Origin: an uncultured Eubacteriales bacterium
GTDB lineage: Bacteria; Bacillota; Clostridia; Lachnospirales; Lachnospiraceae
Reading direction: 5' to 3'
NCBI GenBank assembly: GCA_900314885.1
Contig: OMWY01000010.1
Span: 1-64,000, forward strand
DNA length: 64,000 nt
Made by a program: the position numbers and the translations under genes. Numbering within the stretch: the stretch's first letter is position 1; each line of letters starts with the position of its first letter. The notes below the pieces were generated by a model. The model saw nothing but the letters and a program-made list of their open reading frames with translations, ran no database searches and was not told where the DNA came from. This document shows, in pieces, positions 62,924-64,000 of this stretch.

Positions 62924-63502
62924 TCAATGTATAGTAAATCTCAGTAAATTGTCAACGGCTCCTACAGCTAATAACGTGCCGCCAACCATATAAGCCTTGT
63001 TCTTGTCTTCTGAACCGAGTCTGTATCCCGCGTATGTGCCTAACATAATGGATAAAATGGTTACAACAGACATAGGTATTATCTGCCTTACAAGTCTGGT
63101 CTGAAGTAGGCCGAAGCCTATGCCCGCAAAAAAAGCGTCAAGGCTCACAACAAAAGCGTAAAGCATCAGCTGTTTAACCTTAATCTCATCGTCCCTGCAT
63201 TCTACAATTGGCTTCGATGTTCTTGACTTGATAAAGAAATAAGCCGACAAAGCAAAGAAAATGACTGATGATAAAGCCTTCCAGACATTTGTAAGCGCTG
63301 TGCCGGAATTCTTAACCGGCGCCGCCCATGTACAGACATTGCCAAGCACTAAGAATCCTATCTGCCATATCCCAAAAATAAAGCAATAGACTACCATTTC
63401 CTTCCTGCTGATCTTGGAAAGAAGGGCGCCTCTGCATACAAGCACGGTAAACAGATCGAGACACAGTCCGCATGAAATGAGGACTATCTCAAATGTGCCC
63501 AA
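62924..63502 (-). CDS. MntP/YtaF-type putative manganese efflux pump
   Basis: 192 residues, six membrane segments arranged as two three-helix repeats. The repeat motifs with conserved Asp are LCLDLFTVLVCRGALL in the first half and VVSLDAFFAGIGFGLL in the second; the ending GYRLGSEDKNKAYMVGGTLL and AVGAVDNLLR is typical. In the first repeat the usual DAF is DLF. Start is TTG 63502 with GGAGG about seven bases upstream. It lies ahead of the radical SAM gene, in the same transcript. Confidence 0.8.
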   Translation of the reverse strand: MGTFEIVLISCGLCLDLFTVLVCRGALLSKISRKEMVVYCFIFGIWQIGFLVLGNVCTWAAPVKNSGTALTNVWKALSSVIFFALSAYFFIKSRTSKPIVECRDDEIKVKQLMLYAFVVSLDAFFAGIGFGLLQTRLVRQIIPMSVVTILSIMLGTYAGYRLGSEDKNKAYMVGGTLLAVGAVDNLLRFTIH

Positions 63503-63632
63503 TGGTTCACCTCCTCGAATAATATCCGGGCTTCACAAACGAAGCCTCACTTATATCGATTATAGTGAATTTTATGCATTTTTTACAGATACAACCAATT
63601 TGTTCATGTATTTAAATGCGCTACAAATCTCT

Positions 63633-64000
63633 TCAAATGTCACCTGAATCTTTTGCGGTGTCTTCAGTTTTCTTTGAGGACTCCTTCTCCTTCTGCTTCT
63701 TTTTACCGGATTTCTTAGGCTTTGAAACCGGCTTTTCCATATCTTCATTAACTTCCTTCTCAGAAGGTTCAGAAGGTATGAGAGCTTCTGTTTCGTTTTC
63801 AGCCTGTACGGTTTCAAGCCTAGCTTTACTGTCGTCAAGCAGAGCGTTAAAATACACATCCTTCGAGGCTGTCTCGGCCAGATCGGCACAGGCGTCTCCC
63901 GCCCTCTCAAGAAGGTGAAGAAGCTCATTGTAGCTTCCGGTAAGCCTGTTGTCACATTTTCCCTTGGCTACTCTCTTCATGTGAGCCCGCCTCATTGACA
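63633..64000 (-). CDS. Na/Pi cotransporter-like protein, C-terminal PhoU-like end (truncated by window edge)
   Basis: The frame is open to the window end, so the start lies beyond 64000. The visible ~122 residues begin RRAHMKRVAKGKCDNRLTG, then YNELLHLLERAGDACADLAE, the pattern of the C-terminal PhoU-like helical domain found in Na+/phosphate cotransporter (NptA/YjbB) proteins (His-x-x-Arg-Leu-x-x-Gly-x-Cys, then Glu-Arg-x-x-Asp-x-Cys). A low-complexity Lys/Glu/Ser tail (KPKKSGKKKQKEKESSKKTE) follows. The membrane part must be upstream. Identification rests on this end only. Confidence 0.65.
   Translation of the reverse strand, partial: SMRRAHMKRVAKGKCDNRLTGSYNELLHLLERAGDACADLAETASKDVYFNALLDDSKARLETVQAENETEALIPSEPSEKEVNEDMEKPVSKPKKSGKKKQKEKESSKKTEDTAKDSGDI

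Noticed and set aside
63572..63955. 127-residue minus-strand ORF at the window end
   Set aside because: Arg/Lys-rich shadow in another frame of the PhoU-like cotransporter end, which shows recognisable family motifs.

Overview
The window reads as chromosome from an anaerobic, low-to-moderate GC Firmicute, most likely a Lachnospiraceae member (Butyrivibrio/Roseburia-like). Supporting signs are ferredoxin-linked 2-oxoacid oxidoreductase, remnants of anaerobic sulfite reductase, the order hrcA-grpE-dnaK-dnaJ behind a CIRCE element, SpoIID, MecA, DUF5685 and DUF815 proteins, a chemotaxis receptor and a FliD-like protein. Nearly all genes lie on the minus strand. Plus-strand exceptions are a LysR regulator, an alpha-amylase, a DUF488 gene and one doubtful small ORF.

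Layout. 0.3-8.6 kb: a nine-gene minus-strand operon, divergent from a LysR regulator (8.7-9.6 kb). In transcription order it holds RidA, a four-part FAD/Fe-S amino-acid (proline, sarcosine or opine type) dehydrogenase, an ornithine-cyclodeaminase-family reductase, a P-II signalling protein, an APC permease and an Fe-alcohol dehydrogenase. 9.6-13.9 kb: methyl-accepting chemotaxis protein and M13 peptidase. 14.0-15.8 kb: two decayed carbohydrate genes (GH94, GH43). 16-19.5 kb: GH13 amylase, MATE and FNT transporters. 19.5-25.8 kb: comEA, a two-component system, a GerMN lipoprotein and comEC. 26-32.4 kb: FliD-like protein, a J-domain/DUF5685/membrane trio, serS, mecA, an HD protein and a CmpB-like membrane protein. 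32.5-34.2 kb: GH2 and esterase remnants flanking a DUF488 gene. 34.3-36.9 kb: aminotransferase and phenylacetate-CoA ligase. 37.0-44.0 kb: an operon of a frameshifted methyltransferase, cystathionine gamma-synthase/lyase, cysteine synthase, four 2-oxoacid:ferredoxin oxidoreductase subunits and an amidohydrolase, headed by a cysteine-rich leader peptide and attenuator. 44-50.5 kb: spoIID-like, DUF815 ATPase, argS, pepF. 50.6-55.4 kb: cls remnant, holA, asrC/asrB/lipoprotein remnants and two COG0523 metal GTPases. 55.4-60.4 kb: heat-shock operon. 60.5-64 kb: a palindromic element, TetR, radical SAM, MntP and a truncated Na/Pi cotransporter.

Two things stand out. First, the region at 43.7-44.0 kb has all the parts of ribosome-mediated transcription attenuation responding to cysteine: a consensus promoter, a 31-codon ORF containing Cys-Cys-Cys-Asn-Cys-Cys, an antiterminator pairing whose upstream strand lies inside the leader ORF, and a terminator just before the first structural gene. 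Second, the window holds several genes in which the ends survive but the middle is gone (GH94, GH43, cls, and a lipoprotein/AsrB junction), plus one-sided remnants (GH2, esterase, AsrC) and a single-base frameshift. This suggests active gene loss by internal deletion, or less likely an assembly artefact. All calls come from reading the sequence; no database search was run.
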